A stretch of 64,000 nt of DNA from UBA668 sp963720695. GTDB lineage: Bacteria > Actinomycetota > Acidimicrobiia > Acidimicrobiales > Ilumatobacteraceae. The translations under genes were made by a program, and so were the position numbers. Numbering within the stretch: the stretch's first letter is position 1; each line of letters opens with the position of its first letter. Under the pieces are notes generated by a model. It was not told where the DNA came from and made no database searches. It was given only the letters and a program-made list of their open reading frames with translations. Positions 33,897-42,414 of this stretch are shown here, piece by piece. The DNA is taken from positions 1 to 64,000 of the forward strand of contig CAVRGG010000001.1 of the NCBI GenBank assembly GCA_963720695.1, given 5' to 3'.

Positions 33897-35477
33897 TCAG
33901 TGGGCCGGGATGTCGCGTCGGCGGAACCCGACGAACCCGGCGGCGAGGAGCGCTCCGGCGATCACGCTCATCACGATGAGCGGGACGGCCGCCGCGGGAT
34001 TCGCCGGTGGGTTGCCGACGTGGGTCGTGGGGGAGAGGTCGAGCATCCACTGCGAGAGGTGGAGGCCGGACCCGAGAAACGCGAGAAACGCCACGGCCGC
34101 GTAGTACGCCCACGAGAGGACGAACCGGCGGGGAAACATGCCGAACAGCATCAACGCCGTCCCGGCGATGATCACCTCTGCCGGCAGGTACGCCAGGCCG
34201 GCGCGCAGCACGCTGGCGACCTGTCCCGAGTCGCCCGTCGAGAAGGCGGCAGCGATCCCGAACGACACGGACGACAGCGCGACGATGACGACCAGGCCGG
34301 AGAGGACGACCGCGGCATGCGCCGCCAGCCACCGCATCCGGGACAGCGTGCCCGTGAGTCGAACCTCGAGCCGTTGCGCGCTCTCCTCGTGTCGGAGCAG
34401 CCCGATCGCCTGTACGAGGTAGCCCATCGCGATGATGGTGAGGTACACCTGGACCACGGCGATGAATCCGTCCCCGACGGAGCCCGTGCCCGCGCCCAGC
34501 GCCTCTGCCATCGCCGGGTTGCTGTTCAACGCGTCGATGGCCTGCTGCGACAGCGCGCCCATCATCACCCCGAGCACCACCGACCCGGCGAGCCAGCCGA
34601 GCATCGAGGGTCGATGGAGTCGGGTGGCGAAGCCAAGGGGAGTGCGCAGCCCGCGCGACGCACGCGACGGGCCGGAGCCCGCGCTGATCAGGGCGCTGCC
34701 GAGATCGCGACGTCCCGCGTGGTGCACGGCGAGTGCCGCCAGCGCTCCTCCGACCGCGATCGGGATGAGCAACACCCACCATCGCTGGTCGCCCGTGGGC
34801 GCGGTCTTCTCCTGCCAGCCCAGCGGCGACAGCCAACTCAGCGCGCTCCCGTTCACGTCACCGATGCCTCGCAGGACGTACGAGGCGACCAGCACGGCGA
34901 AGCCCCCGAAGTAGACCCCTCGCGAATGCAGGGTCAACTGGGCGACGACGGCCGAGATCCCGACGAAGACGAACGCCAGGCCACCGAGCGACGCGGCATA
35001 CAGGATCGATGACGAGATCGGGACTCCGGCGAGCGCCACGACCGCCGAGAACACGACGACGATCATCGCGATCACACCGCTCGCCACGAGCAGTGCCGCC
35101 ATCACCGGAGCTCGTCTGCCGATGCGGCCCGACAGCAGCAACTCGAGCCGACCCGCCTCCTCTTCGCGTCGGGTGGAGCCGGCGATCAAGGAGATGCCGA
35201 CGAGGGGAAGGAGGAACGCGGCGATGAAGGCGAACTCGTCCTGGATGATCCCGCCGAGACTGTCGATCCCTTCCACCTTGCCGTTGATGGCATACAGCGA
35301 GCCGCCGGCGACCGACACGGCGTACGAATGGATCTTCGCCGGGGTGGTGTACAACCCCGCGATGGACGCGGCGGTGGCGGCCAGCGTCGCGGTCAGCGCG
35401 AGGACCCACACGAGGATGCCCTTCCAGCGGATCCGGCGCTGGATGGCCACCATGATGCCGAGCCCTTCGGTGCTCAT
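33897..35477 (-). CDS. ABC-2-type exporter permease (tetronasin/antibiotic exporter-like)
   Basis: 526 residues from ATG 35477, overlapping the ATPase stop (ATGA). There are about twelve hydrophobic helices in two similar halves, for example ILVWVLALTATLAATAASIA, FAFIAAFLLPLVGISLIAGS and, in the second half, WLAGSVVLGVMMGALSQQAI and YLTIIAMGYLVQAIGLLR. Each half has the cytoplasmic RREEEAGRLELLLSGRIGR / RHEESAQRLEVRLTGTLSR motif, typical of the large actinobacterial antibiotic-exporter permeases. With the ATPase and the TetR gene upstream it forms a drug-efflux operon. Confidence 0.88.
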   Translation of the reverse strand: MSTEGLGIMVAIQRRIRWKGILVWVLALTATLAATAASIAGLYTTPAKIHSYAVSVAGGSLYAINGKVEGIDSLGGIIQDEFAFIAAFLLPLVGISLIAGSTRREEEAGRLELLLSGRIGRRAPVMAALLVASGVIAMIVVVFSAVVALAGVPISSSILYAASLGGLAFVFVGISAVVAQLTLHSRGVYFGGFAVLVASYVLRGIGDVNGSALSWLSPLGWQEKTAPTGDQRWWVLLIPIAVGGALAALAVHHAGRRDLGSALISAGSGPSRASRGLRTPLGFATRLHRPSMLGWLAGSVVLGVMMGALSQQAIDALNSNPAMAEALGAGTGSVGDGFIAVVQVYLTIIAMGYLVQAIGLLRHEESAQRLEVRLTGTLSRMRWLAAHAAVVLSGLVVIVALSSVSFGIAAAFSTGDSGQVASVLRAGLAYLPAEVIIAGTALMLFGMFPRRFVLSWAYYAAVAFLAFLGSGLHLSQWMLDLSPTTHVGNPPANPAAAVPLIVMSVIAGALLAAGFVGFRRRDIPAH

Positions 35478-36410
35478 CGTCGCTGCCCTCCCGTGGTCTC
35501 GAGCTCGTCGACAGCCTCGTAGCTCTGCAGGAACAGCGTGTCGAGACTCGGCGGATTGACTCTCAGGGTGTGGATGCGGGCTGCGTGGAGCCGGCCGATG
35601 ACGTCGTCGAGGTGATCGGGATCGACCGTGAAACGGACGTCGACGGTCCCGTCGGCGTCCGCCTCGACGTAGTCGGCCACGCCGGGGGCTGTTGCCAGAT
35701 CCGCGGGTGCGTCGCCGGTCACCGCGTGCACGGAGGTACGCGTGTGCCGGCGCAGGTCGGCCAGTGTGCCGGTCTGGATGCGCGTGCCCTTGCGGATGAT
35801 CGTCACCGAGTCCGCGAGCGCTTCGACCTCGCCGAGGATGTGGCTGGACAGCAGGACGCTGACCCCCTCCTCGCGCCGCTCCCTGATGACGTCCTGGAAC
35901 ACCTTCTCCATCAGCGGGTCGAGGCCGCTCGTCGGCTCGTCGAGGACGAGGAGGTCGACGTCGGCCGACAGGGCAGCGACGAGTGCGACCTTCTGGCGGT
36001 TGCCCTTCGAGTAATCGCGCGATCGCTTCGTCGGGTCGAGGTCGAAACGGTCGAGGAGGTCGCGCGCGGCGGTGCTCGTCGGTGCCGCCGTGGGTGGAGG
36101 CGAGGATGTCCAGACACTCCCCGCCGGTCAGCCCTGACCACAACGCCACGTCGCCGGGAACGTACGCGAGGCGTCCGTGCAAGCGGGCTGCCGCATGCCA
36201 CGGGTCGCCGCCGAACAGTTCGACCCTGCCGGCGTCGGCCCTCATCAACCCCAGGAGCACTCGGATGGTGGTGGACTTCCCCGCACCGTTGGGCCCCAGG
36301 AAGCCGTGGACCTCGCCCGGACGCACCTCGAGGTCGAAGCCGTCCAGCGCTCGTACAGGGCCGAACGTCTTCACCAGGCCCTCGATCTCGATGATGGTCG
36401 TCGCGGTCAT
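35474..36410 (-). pseudogene. ABC transporter ATP-binding protein, frameshifted near 36070
   Basis: The joined product is about 312 residues from ATG 36410. Walker A: FLGPNGAGKSTTIRVLLGL. The Q-loop region is GRLAYVPGDVALWSGLTG. After GGTDEHR the frame switches at 36065-36078 (a gc-rich run) and continues RDLLDRFDLDPTKRSRDYSK, the signature-like YSKGNRQKVALVAALSADVD, Walker B LLVLDEPTSGLDPLM and the switch VLLSSHILGEVEALAD. The signature reads YSKGNRQ instead of LSGGQ, as is usual in this exporter group. It would power the permease downstream. With a single-base error it is otherwise perfect, so an assembly indel is my first guess. Confidence 0.85.
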
Positions 36411-37051
36411 GGGTGCTCCTTGTCGATGGTGCCGGGCGCCTGGAACGCCCCTTCGGTGTAGAGGAGGACGGTCTCCTTCATGTAGGCGGCCGCTCCCTCC
36501 TGTGAGAGTGGATCGAGGCCGGTGACGGCCTCCAAGAATGGGCGCAACAGCACGAGGCCGAGGTCGTTCTTCAGCAGGATCGCCGCCCGCACCGACGCGT
36601 CGGCGGCGGGCCGGGCGATGCCCGCGGCCTCGAGGTCGCCCATGACCTTGATGGTCTCTGCGTACCAACGCCGGAACAGGGTGAGGCTCGCCGGGTCGTT
36701 GGTGAGCAGCAACCGGCTGAGGTAGGCAGGCAGGGGAGAGTCCGGGGGGAAGCCGGCGGCGAGTGCCTCGACCAAGCTGGTGGAGCCCGGGTCGATCAAG
36801 GACTCACCCAACGGGTCGGGGAGCGCGTCGAGCATCGTCTCGAAGACCCCCGCGACATGGGCGTCGACGGCAGCCTTCAACCCGTCCTTGCTCCCGAAGT
36901 GGTGGAGGATGAGCGCAGGTGAGACATCGGCCGCGGTGGCGATCTCCCGCACCGTGACGCGGTCCGGACCGAACTCGGCGAACAGGCGCAGCGCCGCGTT
37001 TCGGATGATCGCCTTGGCGTTGAGGTCGCGGTCGTCGGTGGGTGAACGCAT
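36407..37051 (-). CDS. TetR-family regulator of the ABC exporter
   Basis: 214 residues from ATG 37051; an upstream ATG at 37087 lies inside the operator and is less likely. HTH: AIIRNAALRLFAEFGPDRV, TVREIATAADVSPALILHHF, GSKDGLKAAVDAHVAG. The C-terminal domain is typical for regulators of actinobacterial exporters. The stop overlaps the ATPase ATG (ATGA), so regulator, ATPase and permease are one operon. A palindrome directly at the start codon suggests autorepression relieved by the exported compound. Confidence 0.9.
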   Translation of the reverse strand: MRSPTDDRDLNAKAIIRNAALRLFAEFGPDRVTVREIATAADVSPALILHHFGSKDGLKAAVDAHVAGVFETMLDALPDPLGESLIDPGSTSLVEALAAGFPPDSPLPAYLSRLLLTNDPASLTLFRRWYAETIKVMGDLEAAGIARPAADASVRAAILLKNDLGLVLLRPFLEAVTGLDPLSQEGAAAYMKETVLLYTEGAFQAPGTIDKEHP

Positions 37052-37067
37052 GTTCAGTATGCTAAAC
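37052..37067. promoter_or_regulatory. Imperfect palindrome at the tetR start (operator candidate)
   Basis: GTTCAGTATGCTAAAC matches its reverse complement at 12 of 16 positions. A further half-site (GTTCAGCAT) follows at about 37072. It lies immediately upstream of ATG 37051. Confidence 0.5.
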
Positions 37068-37093
37068 AAGAGTTCAGCATCCGTCAACCGTCG

Positions 37094-37660
37094 TCATTCC
37101 TGGGCGACGACCGTCCTCAGGTCGTCCACGGTGGCGCGGTACTCGTCGGTCAGCGACGGCCCACGGGTGGCACCGACCCACCGCGCGAAGGCAACTCGCA
37201 TCGTGGCGATGGCAGCGTCAGCGGCGAGAGTCGCCTCTGCGCCGCTGACGCCGCGTCGACGGAGGCCGTCCGCGAGCCCCTCCGCCAGCGAGGCCATCTT
37301 GACGAGCTCTCGTTCTCGCAGTTCGGTGGTCGTCGCGATGAGGCTCGCTCGCCGCCGGGCGGCGGCCCGTGTGACCCCCAGGCCCTCGAACGCCTGCCCG
37401 ACGGCGGCGGTCGCCGCATCGAACGGGTTCTGCCCGGGAGCGATCTCGGCGACGGCGTCGACGAGTCGCTGCTGCAGGAGCGCCGATCCTGCGAAGAGCA
37501 CCTCGCGCTTGTCGGCGAAGTGGCGGAAGAACGTCCGTGCGGTGACGCCGGCTCGCTCGGCGATCTGGGCGACCGTGGACTGTTCGTAACCCTGCTCCTC
37601 GAACAGGTCCAGTGCAGCCTCGCGGAGGCGCCGCTGTGCGTCCGGCTCCCAGCGTCCCAT
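37094..37660 (-). CDS. TetR-family transcriptional regulator
   Basis: 188 residues. HTH: RLREAALDLFEEQGYEQS, TVAQIAERAGVTARTFFRHF, ADKREVLFAGSALLQQR, the RTFFRHFADK form common in actinobacterial TetRs. C-terminal: AAARRRASLIATTTELRERE and WVGATRGPSLTDEYRATVDD. It is divergently transcribed from the NAD(P)-dependent epimerase-like gene, with two strong palindromes in the 94-bp gap, so it most likely represses that gene and itself. Confidence 0.9.
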   Translation of the reverse strand: MGRWEPDAQRRLREAALDLFEEQGYEQSTVAQIAERAGVTARTFFRHFADKREVLFAGSALLQQRLVDAVAEIAPGQNPFDAATAAVGQAFEGLGVTRAAARRRASLIATTTELRERELVKMASLAEGLADGLRRRGVSGAEATLAADAAIATMRVAFARWVGATRGPSLTDEYRATVDDLRTVVAQE

Positions 37661-37689
37661 GACCGCATCCTACGGATCGGGGCGGCGGG

Positions 37690-37734
37690 ATCGATGTCAT
37701 CGAGTGACATCGATGTACGATGATGTCACATCAT
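37690..37734. promoter_or_regulatory. Two operators in the TetR/epimerase gap
   Basis: A 25-bp palindrome with perfect 10-bp arms (atcgatgtca - tcgag - tgacatcgat, 37690-37714) and a second, ATGATGT-C-ACATCAT (37720-37734). Both share the core GATGTCA/TGACATC. They lie 30 to 75 bp upstream of the two starts. Confidence 0.65.
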
Positions 37735-37754
37735 GACATGACAGGAGTCGAGCG

Positions 37755-38642
37755 ATGAGGGTGTTCGTCACGGGTGCAAACGGCTGGATCGGGTCGGCGA
37801 CGGTGGCCGAACTCGTCGGCGCGGGCCACGAGGTGGTGGGCCTGGTGCGATCCGACGAGGGTGCGTCGGTGGTTGCCGGGCTTGGTGCCACCGTCCGCCG
37901 AGGTGATCTGGTCGACCTCGACGGACTCGCTGCCGCCGCGGCCGACGCCGAGGCCGTGGTGCATCTGGCGTATCACCACGACTTCTCGCAGATGGGCCTC
38001 GCGGCCGAGATGGACGCGGCTGCCATCGGGGCGATGGGTGGCGTGCTGGCCGAGCGGGGCGGCGCACTCCTGGTCGCCAGCGGCATGCTCTCGCTGGCGA
38101 GCGACCGCTCTTCCACCGAGGAAGATCTCGCATCGATCGGCGCTCATCCGCGACTGCCCAATGCGGCGGCGACGCTGCTGATGGCCGAGCAGGGCGTGCG
38201 ATCGGTGGTGATCCGGTTCCCTCCCACCGTCCATGGGGCTGGGGACCACGGCTTCATCGCCACCCTGACCCAGATCGCCCGCGAGCGGGGAGTCTCCGCC
38301 TACGTCGGCGACGGTGCCAGTCGGTGGCCAGCGGTGCACCGCAGCGACGCCGCACGTCTCGTGCGTCTGGCCGTCGAGTCGGCGCCGGCCGGATCGGTCG
38401 TGCACGCCGTCGCCGAGGAGGGTGTGGCCAGCAGGGCGATCGCCGAGGCCATCGGGCACATGACGGGCGTTGCGGCGGCATCGGTCGACCCGGCGGACGC
38501 GGTCGCGCACTTCGGTTGGATCGGAGCCTTCTTCGGTGCCGACGTGCCGGCGTCGAGCGAGATCACTCGCCGGCGTTTCGGCTGGACGCCGACCGGCCCG
38601 TCGTTGATCGAGGACATCCTCGCCGGCGAATACGTGAGGTGA
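37755..38642 (+). CDS. NAD(P)-dependent oxidoreductase, atypical SDR (epimerase/dehydratase-like)
   Basis: 295 residues. Rossmann motif VFVTGANGWIGSATVAELVG (TGxxGxxG), then VVGLVRSDEGASVVAGLG, AEAVVHLAYHHDFSQ, and the late YVGDGASRWPAVHRSDAARL motif seen in SDRs related to YwnB and dihydroflavonol reductases. The usual YxxxK is not obvious: the sequence around 130-145 reads LPNAAATLLMAEQGVRSV, so the enzyme may be an atypical, possibly non-catalytic or quinone-reductase-like SDR. It is controlled by the divergent TetR. Confidence 0.85.
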   Translation: MRVFVTGANGWIGSATVAELVGAGHEVVGLVRSDEGASVVAGLGATVRRGDLVDLDGLAAAAADAEAVVHLAYHHDFSQMGLAAEMDAAAIGAMGGVLAERGGALLVASGMLSLASDRSSTEEDLASIGAHPRLPNAAATLLMAEQGVRSVVIRFPPTVHGAGDHGFIATLTQIARERGVSAYVGDGASRWPAVHRSDAARLVRLAVESAPAGSVVHAVAEEGVASRAIAEAIGHMTGVAAASVDPADAVAHFGWIGAFFGADVPASSEITRRRFGWTPTGPSLIEDILAGEYVR

Positions 38643-38652
38643 CAGCGGCGGA

Positions 38653-39051
38653 TCACCCGTCCGCACCCGTGACGATCTGGCGGTGGATCTCGGTCGTCAG
38701 GGTGTGGATCGCCCGAGTGAGCTCGGTGTTCGATTGCAGCTCCTGCTCCTGGGCCACGAAATCGTGATCCGCCTTGGCTTGCTGGAACGACGACTGCCGG
38801 TTCTGGCCGATCATCACGAAGGTCGACAAGAAGATGGCTTCGAGCGAGACGACCAGTGTGAGCTTGGGCCATGGGTCGCTCTCCACGAGTGTCATCCACA
38901 GCGCGAAACCGATGGCGTGGAGATACACGAAGCGCATCGACCCGGCGAACGCGGTGATGGCGTCGGCAACTCGCAGCTGCGTGTCCGCTGCTCGACTCCT
39001 GGCGTGCGCGAGCACGACGGGGTGGTGTGGGCGCTCTACCTGGTCATCCAC
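38653..39051 (-). CDS. DUF1003 family membrane protein
   Basis: 132 residues from GTG 39051, chosen because AAGGAG lies 7 nt upstream; an ATG at 39114 would add a basic, non-conserved leader. Two transmembrane helices (MRFVYLHAIGFALWMTLV, LTLVVSLEAIFLSTFVMIG) are joined by a short loop with the family's PWPKL, followed by IGQNRQSSFQQAKADHDF and a helical cytoplasmic tail. DUF1003 proteins are of unknown function. It converges on the SDR gene (10-bp gap). Confidence 0.85.
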   Translation of the reverse strand: MDDQVERPHHPVVLAHARSRAADTQLRVADAITAFAGSMRFVYLHAIGFALWMTLVESDPWPKLTLVVSLEAIFLSTFVMIGQNRQSSFQQAKADHDFVAQEQELQSNTELTRAIHTLTTEIHRQIVTGADG

Positions 39052-39144
39052 GATGGGCTCCTTCTCTGGGACGTGAGTGCAACCATCGCGCACACGCAAA
39101 CCGGTCCCCGGCATGTGCGAAAGGAGCGACCCGATCCGGCCCGA

Positions 39145-40065
39145 TCAGCGAAGGTGGAGCAGCCAGTTCTGGCCGATGAGATCCTTGCCGAAGCTGTGGT
39201 GGGGTTCCTCGTCGACGAGCTCGAAACCGGCGGCCTCGTAGATTCGCCGGGCGGACACGAGGATGTCGTTGGTCCACAGCGTGATGGCTGCGTAGCCGGC
39301 CGATCGGGCGAACTCGACGCATTCGTCGACGAGGCGGGCGCCGATGCGCACGCCACGCGCCCACGGCTCGACGAGAAGGATCCGGAGCTGGGCGGTGGCG
39401 ACGTCCTTCTGGCAACAGAAGACGCACCCCGCACGTGCGCCATCGACCTCTGCGATCCACGCGTGCTCCCTGCCCTCGACGGAGCCGCTCCAGAAGTCGG
39501 ACACGATCCGGGCCACGAGGGCTTCGAAGTCGGTGTTCCAGCCGAACTCGTCCGCATAGATCGCGCCATGACGTTGCACGACCCAACCGAGGTCGCCCGG
39601 CTGCAACGTGCGCAGCGACACCTGTCGATCCTCGATGGCCGGCTCGGTCTCGGTGAGCAGTCGGATGATCGTCATCGACTCCGTGACCGTCTGTCGCTGA
39701 TCGGGGGTCAGCGTCGACAGCAGTGCGGTGATCTGCTCGGTCGAGCGCCGGTCCAGATTCTTGAACGCCCGGCGCCCGGCACGGGTCAGGGAGATGTCCA
39801 GCGCGCGCCCGTCGGTCGTGGACGGCGCCGATGCCACCAGCCCCTTCTGCTCCAAGCTGGTCAGCACGCGGGTCATGAAGCTCGCATCCATGCCGAGCCG
39901 ACGACGGAGTTCGAGCCGCTCCCACGTCGGCCGACCGGCGAGCTCGAAGATGACTCGGGCCTCCGAGAGCGAGTGCTCGGTCTCGAGCAGCCCCTCGTCG
40001 AGGAGACCGAGTACTTCGGTCCAGTGGCGGTTGAACTGACGGACGCTGCCGATCTCTCCTTGCAC
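39145..40065 (-). CDS. MarR-GNAT fusion protein (regulator with N-acetyltransferase domain)
   Basis: 306 residues from GTG 40065. I chose this start because the operator palindrome at 40081-40101 would otherwise be inside the gene and a ggaggg site lies just upstream. Residues 1-145: MarR winged helix (GLLETEHSLSEARVIFELAG, RRRLGMDASFMTRVLTSLEQ, STTDGRALDISLTRAGRRAF). Residues about 150-306: GNAT fold (HGAIYADEFGWNTDFEALVA, LRILLVEPWARGVRIGARLV, ARRIYEAAGFELVDEEPHH). Such fusions occur widely; the acetyl acceptor is unknown. The palindrome suggests self-regulation. Confidence 0.9.
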   Translation of the reverse strand: MQGEIGSVRQFNRHWTEVLGLLDEGLLETEHSLSEARVIFELAGRPTWERLELRRRLGMDASFMTRVLTSLEQKGLVASAPSTTDGRALDISLTRAGRRAFKNLDRRSTEQITALLSTLTPDQRQTVTESMTIIRLLTETEPAIEDRQVSLRTLQPGDLGWVVQRHGAIYADEFGWNTDFEALVARIVSDFWSGSVEGREHAWIAEVDGARAGCVFCCQKDVATAQLRILLVEPWARGVRIGARLVDECVEFARSAGYAAITLWTNDILVSARRIYEAAGFELVDEEPHHSFGKDLIGQNWLLHLR

Positions 40066-40080
40066 GGTCCCTCCCTGGAG

Positions 40081-40101
40081 ATAGTGGACGGAATCCACTA
40101 T
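40081..40101. promoter_or_regulatory. Palindromic operator of the MarR-GNAT gene
   Basis: ATAGTGGA - CGGAA - TCCACTAT: perfect 8-bp arms, 5-bp spacer, 15 bp upstream of GTG 40065. The size and symmetry fit a MarR dimer. Confidence 0.65.
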
Positions 40102-40177
40102 ATGCGCGACGGCCGCAGCGGTCGGTCAATGAAACGACCAGCGGTGAACTCGGCGGGCTGTCCCTGGTCGGCGGGGT

Positions 40178-40945
40178 CTACAACGGCCCCGCATCGACCG
40201 GGGACTCGGGCTTCTGTCCGATCATCACGATGCTCTGACCGATCGGGAAGGCAACCCTGCGTTCGACCCAGCGTGTCGCGGGGACCAGGTATCGATCGAA
40301 GATCTGTGCCAACCGTCCGGCGGTCGGTTGCCGGCGGAGCATGCGGGCGAGGACCAACCATCCGAAGAACCCGGGAAGATTGCGGTACTGGCTCTTGACC
40401 ACGGCGAACCCTTCGGATCGCAGGATGTCCTCGAGACCCGAGCGCCGATAGCGGCGGTGATGCCCCACGCGTCGGTCGAACTCGCTGTACAGCATCGGAA
40501 AGGCCGGGACCCAGATGGCGAGGGAACCTCCGGGACGGAGGGAGGTGAAGATGTCGCTCAGCAGCGCAGCGTCGTCGTCGACGTGCTCGAGCACGTTCAA
40601 CAGCACCGCCGCGTCGAAGGGTCGGTCCGTGGGAATGCCCGAGCCGGCGACCACCGTCACCTCGTCGAGGTCGGACAGTCGCTCGATCAGCAGCGCGCGA
40701 GCGGCATCCGACGGCTCGACCGCGGTCAGATGGTCGGCGCGACTGCGGAGCTCGCGCGAGAACGTGCCCCGGCCGGCACCGACCTCCAGGATGGATCCGC
40801 GAAGGTACGGATCGATGAGTTCGAGGATCCACGCCTTGTAGTTCGTGGCGCCCTCGAGTTCGGCCAGGACACCTTCGAGGTGGGCATCGGCCTCGTGGAA
40901 CGACGCTGGTCGGGGCGTTCGCCCGTCGCGGGGTTGCCGCGTCAC
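40178..40945 (-). CDS. Class I SAM-dependent methyltransferase
   Basis: 255 residues. Motif I: SILEVGAGRGTFSRELRSR. Strand 2 acidic: LTAVEPSDAARALL. Then AAVLLNVLEHVDDDAALLSD (motif with the LEH triad) and LRPGGSLAIWVPAFPMLYSE. The C-terminal YRRSGLEDILRSEGFAVVKS and a hydrophobic stretch near 195 (LPGFFGWLVLARML) resemble methyltransferases of cell-envelope or quinone-type lipids. The substrate is unknown. It stands alone between the MarR-GNAT and DUF2254 genes. Confidence 0.9.
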   Translation of the reverse strand: MTRQPRDGRTPRPASFHEADAHLEGVLAELEGATNYKAWILELIDPYLRGSILEVGAGRGTFSRELRSRADHLTAVEPSDAARALLIERLSDLDEVTVVAGSGIPTDRPFDAAVLLNVLEHVDDDAALLSDIFTSLRPGGSLAIWVPAFPMLYSEFDRRVGHHRRYRRSGLEDILRSEGFAVVKSQYRNLPGFFGWLVLARMLRRQPTAGRLAQIFDRYLVPATRWVERRVAFPIGQSIVMIGQKPESPVDAGPL

Positions 40946-41011
40946 GCCCGCCCTCGAAACGTCCGAGTGCGGTCCAGGGTCGTCATCGAGGCGACCCTAT
41001 CGCAGCCACTT

Positions 41012-42340
41012 TCACCGGTCTCCGAAGCGCTTGCGAAACGCCCTGCGCACCTCGTCGCGGTCGGCGGGGAGCACGTCGGCAGCTTCGCAACCCGCGACCA
41101 CGAGCCTCGCCTGGTCGAGGAGGACGGCGGTCCGACTCGGGAGTTGCTGCGCGCGAAGGCTCTCGTCGAGTAGGTGCAAGGCCTCGAGGAGGTAGATGCA
41201 GACAGCAGGCTGTGAGGCCGCTGCACGGCGCAATTCGTCGAAGGCGAGCCGAACCAGATCGTCGGCATCGGGCTGTTGCACGAGTACGACTCGACGGTGA
41301 CGGTCGTCTGTGCGCTCCCGGGCAGGCGGGTCCCGACGGAGCAGCTCCGCCAACACGGCGGTGAGGTGGAAGATCGAGTCCTGGGCGGTGGTCGGATCGT
41401 TGACGCCGGGCGACAGTGCTTTGAGCGCGACGTCGGCGATCTGGCGGAGCCCGAACGACATGTCCTGCTGCATCGTTCGCGTGTCACCGATCGAGATGGC
41501 ATCGATGATGCGCCTGTTCGTCTCGTCGCCGTCGTCAGGGGCGACCGAGAGCTCGCAGACCGGTGCGCCGGGGATGGCATAGCGGCCCGCGTAGGTGTGG
41601 ACCCACGCGGTGGCGCCTTCGGGGAGGGCGTTCAGCAGCGCCTTGGCGTCGATCTGCTGGACCCAGCCGCTGCGGTCGAACCGGACGACGTGCGCCGGCT
41701 CGTCGGGCACGTCCGGAATGGGATCGCGGGCATGGTCGTGCTCGGCGATGTCCCACTCGCCACGGGCCTGACTCGTCGCTTCGTTCTCGACCCGATCGAG
41801 GATCTGACTGATGTCCATCGAGTGAGCGCTGTGGTTCAAGAACGCGGCGACCGAGATGATGGTGGCGATGCCGAGCACCAAGGCGAGGGCCACCGAGAGG
41901 TTGGGGATCACCGCATCGGCGCCTGCCGCGCCCGCTGCTCCGGCCTCGCCCAGCGTGCGGACCGAGCGGAGCACGACCAGGCAATAGGTGAACGTACCCA
42001 TGACGAGACCCATGACCCGTTTGTTGAACGGGTCGCGGAACAGTGTGTGGACGACACGAGGGGAGAACTGACTCGATGCCTGCTGGATGATGAGCAACGA
42101 GATCGAGAAGGCGATCGCCGCGAAGGTCATGGTGGCGCCGGCGACGGTGCTGAGCACCGCACGGGCGCTGTCCACGGTGGAGGTCACTCCGAGGGGGAGG
42201 TCGCCTCCCTGGAGGCCCACCCTGCTGTCGATCTCGATCGTGACCATCGCGAGGACGATGCTGCCCACGACGCCCGCGACCGGGATGAAGAACAGGCTCG
42301 CTCGGAGACGTTCCACCAGTGAGCTCAGTCGAAGGCGCAT
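41012..42340 (-). CDS. DUF2254 family membrane protein
   Basis: 442 residues from ATG 42340 (RLRLSSLVERLRASLFFIPV); an ATG at 42385 would overlap the neighbouring operator. Four transmembrane helices in the first 210 residues (FFIPVAGVVGSIVLAMVTI, TMTFAAIAFSISLLIIQQA, MGLVMGTFTYCLVVLRSV, LALVLGIATIISVAAFL), the family motif QQASSQFSPRVVHTLFRD, then a long cytoplasmic part with ALSPGVNDPTTAQDSIFHL. DUF2254 proteins are predicted channels or stress-linked membrane proteins; the function is unknown. Confidence 0.9.
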   Translation of the reverse strand: MRLRLSSLVERLRASLFFIPVAGVVGSIVLAMVTIEIDSRVGLQGGDLPLGVTSTVDSARAVLSTVAGATMTFAAIAFSISLLIIQQASSQFSPRVVHTLFRDPFNKRVMGLVMGTFTYCLVVLRSVRTLGEAGAAGAAGADAVIPNLSVALALVLGIATIISVAAFLNHSAHSMDISQILDRVENEATSQARGEWDIAEHDHARDPIPDVPDEPAHVVRFDRSGWVQQIDAKALLNALPEGATAWVHTYAGRYAIPGAPVCELSVAPDDGDETNRRIIDAISIGDTRTMQQDMSFGLRQIADVALKALSPGVNDPTTAQDSIFHLTAVLAELLRRDPPARERTDDRHRRVVLVQQPDADDLVRLAFDELRRAAASQPAVCIYLLEALHLLDESLRAQQLPSRTAVLLDQARLVVAGCEAADVLPADRDEVRRAFRKRFGDR

Positions 42341-42384
42341 TCGAACAGTCTGACCTGATCGTCGCCGATGCGCCGTGAGGTGCA

Positions 42385-42405
42385 ATAGTCAATCAGATTG
42401 ACTAT
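42385..42405. promoter_or_regulatory. Perfect 21-bp palindrome, operator of the cupin/MarR operon
   Basis: ATAGTCAATC - A - GATTGACTAT with perfect 10-bp arms, ending 9 bp before ATG 42415. Two MarR-type recognition halves (TAGTCAAT / ATTGACTA) fit the MarR protein encoded two genes on. Confidence 0.75.
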
Positions 42406-42414
42406 AGTGACGGC

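Noticed and set aside
33897..36668. 923-residue ATPase-permease fusion
   Set aside because: Walker B and signature motifs lie in another frame and the permease has its own ATG with a 4-nt overlap; the long frame passes through nonsense sequence.
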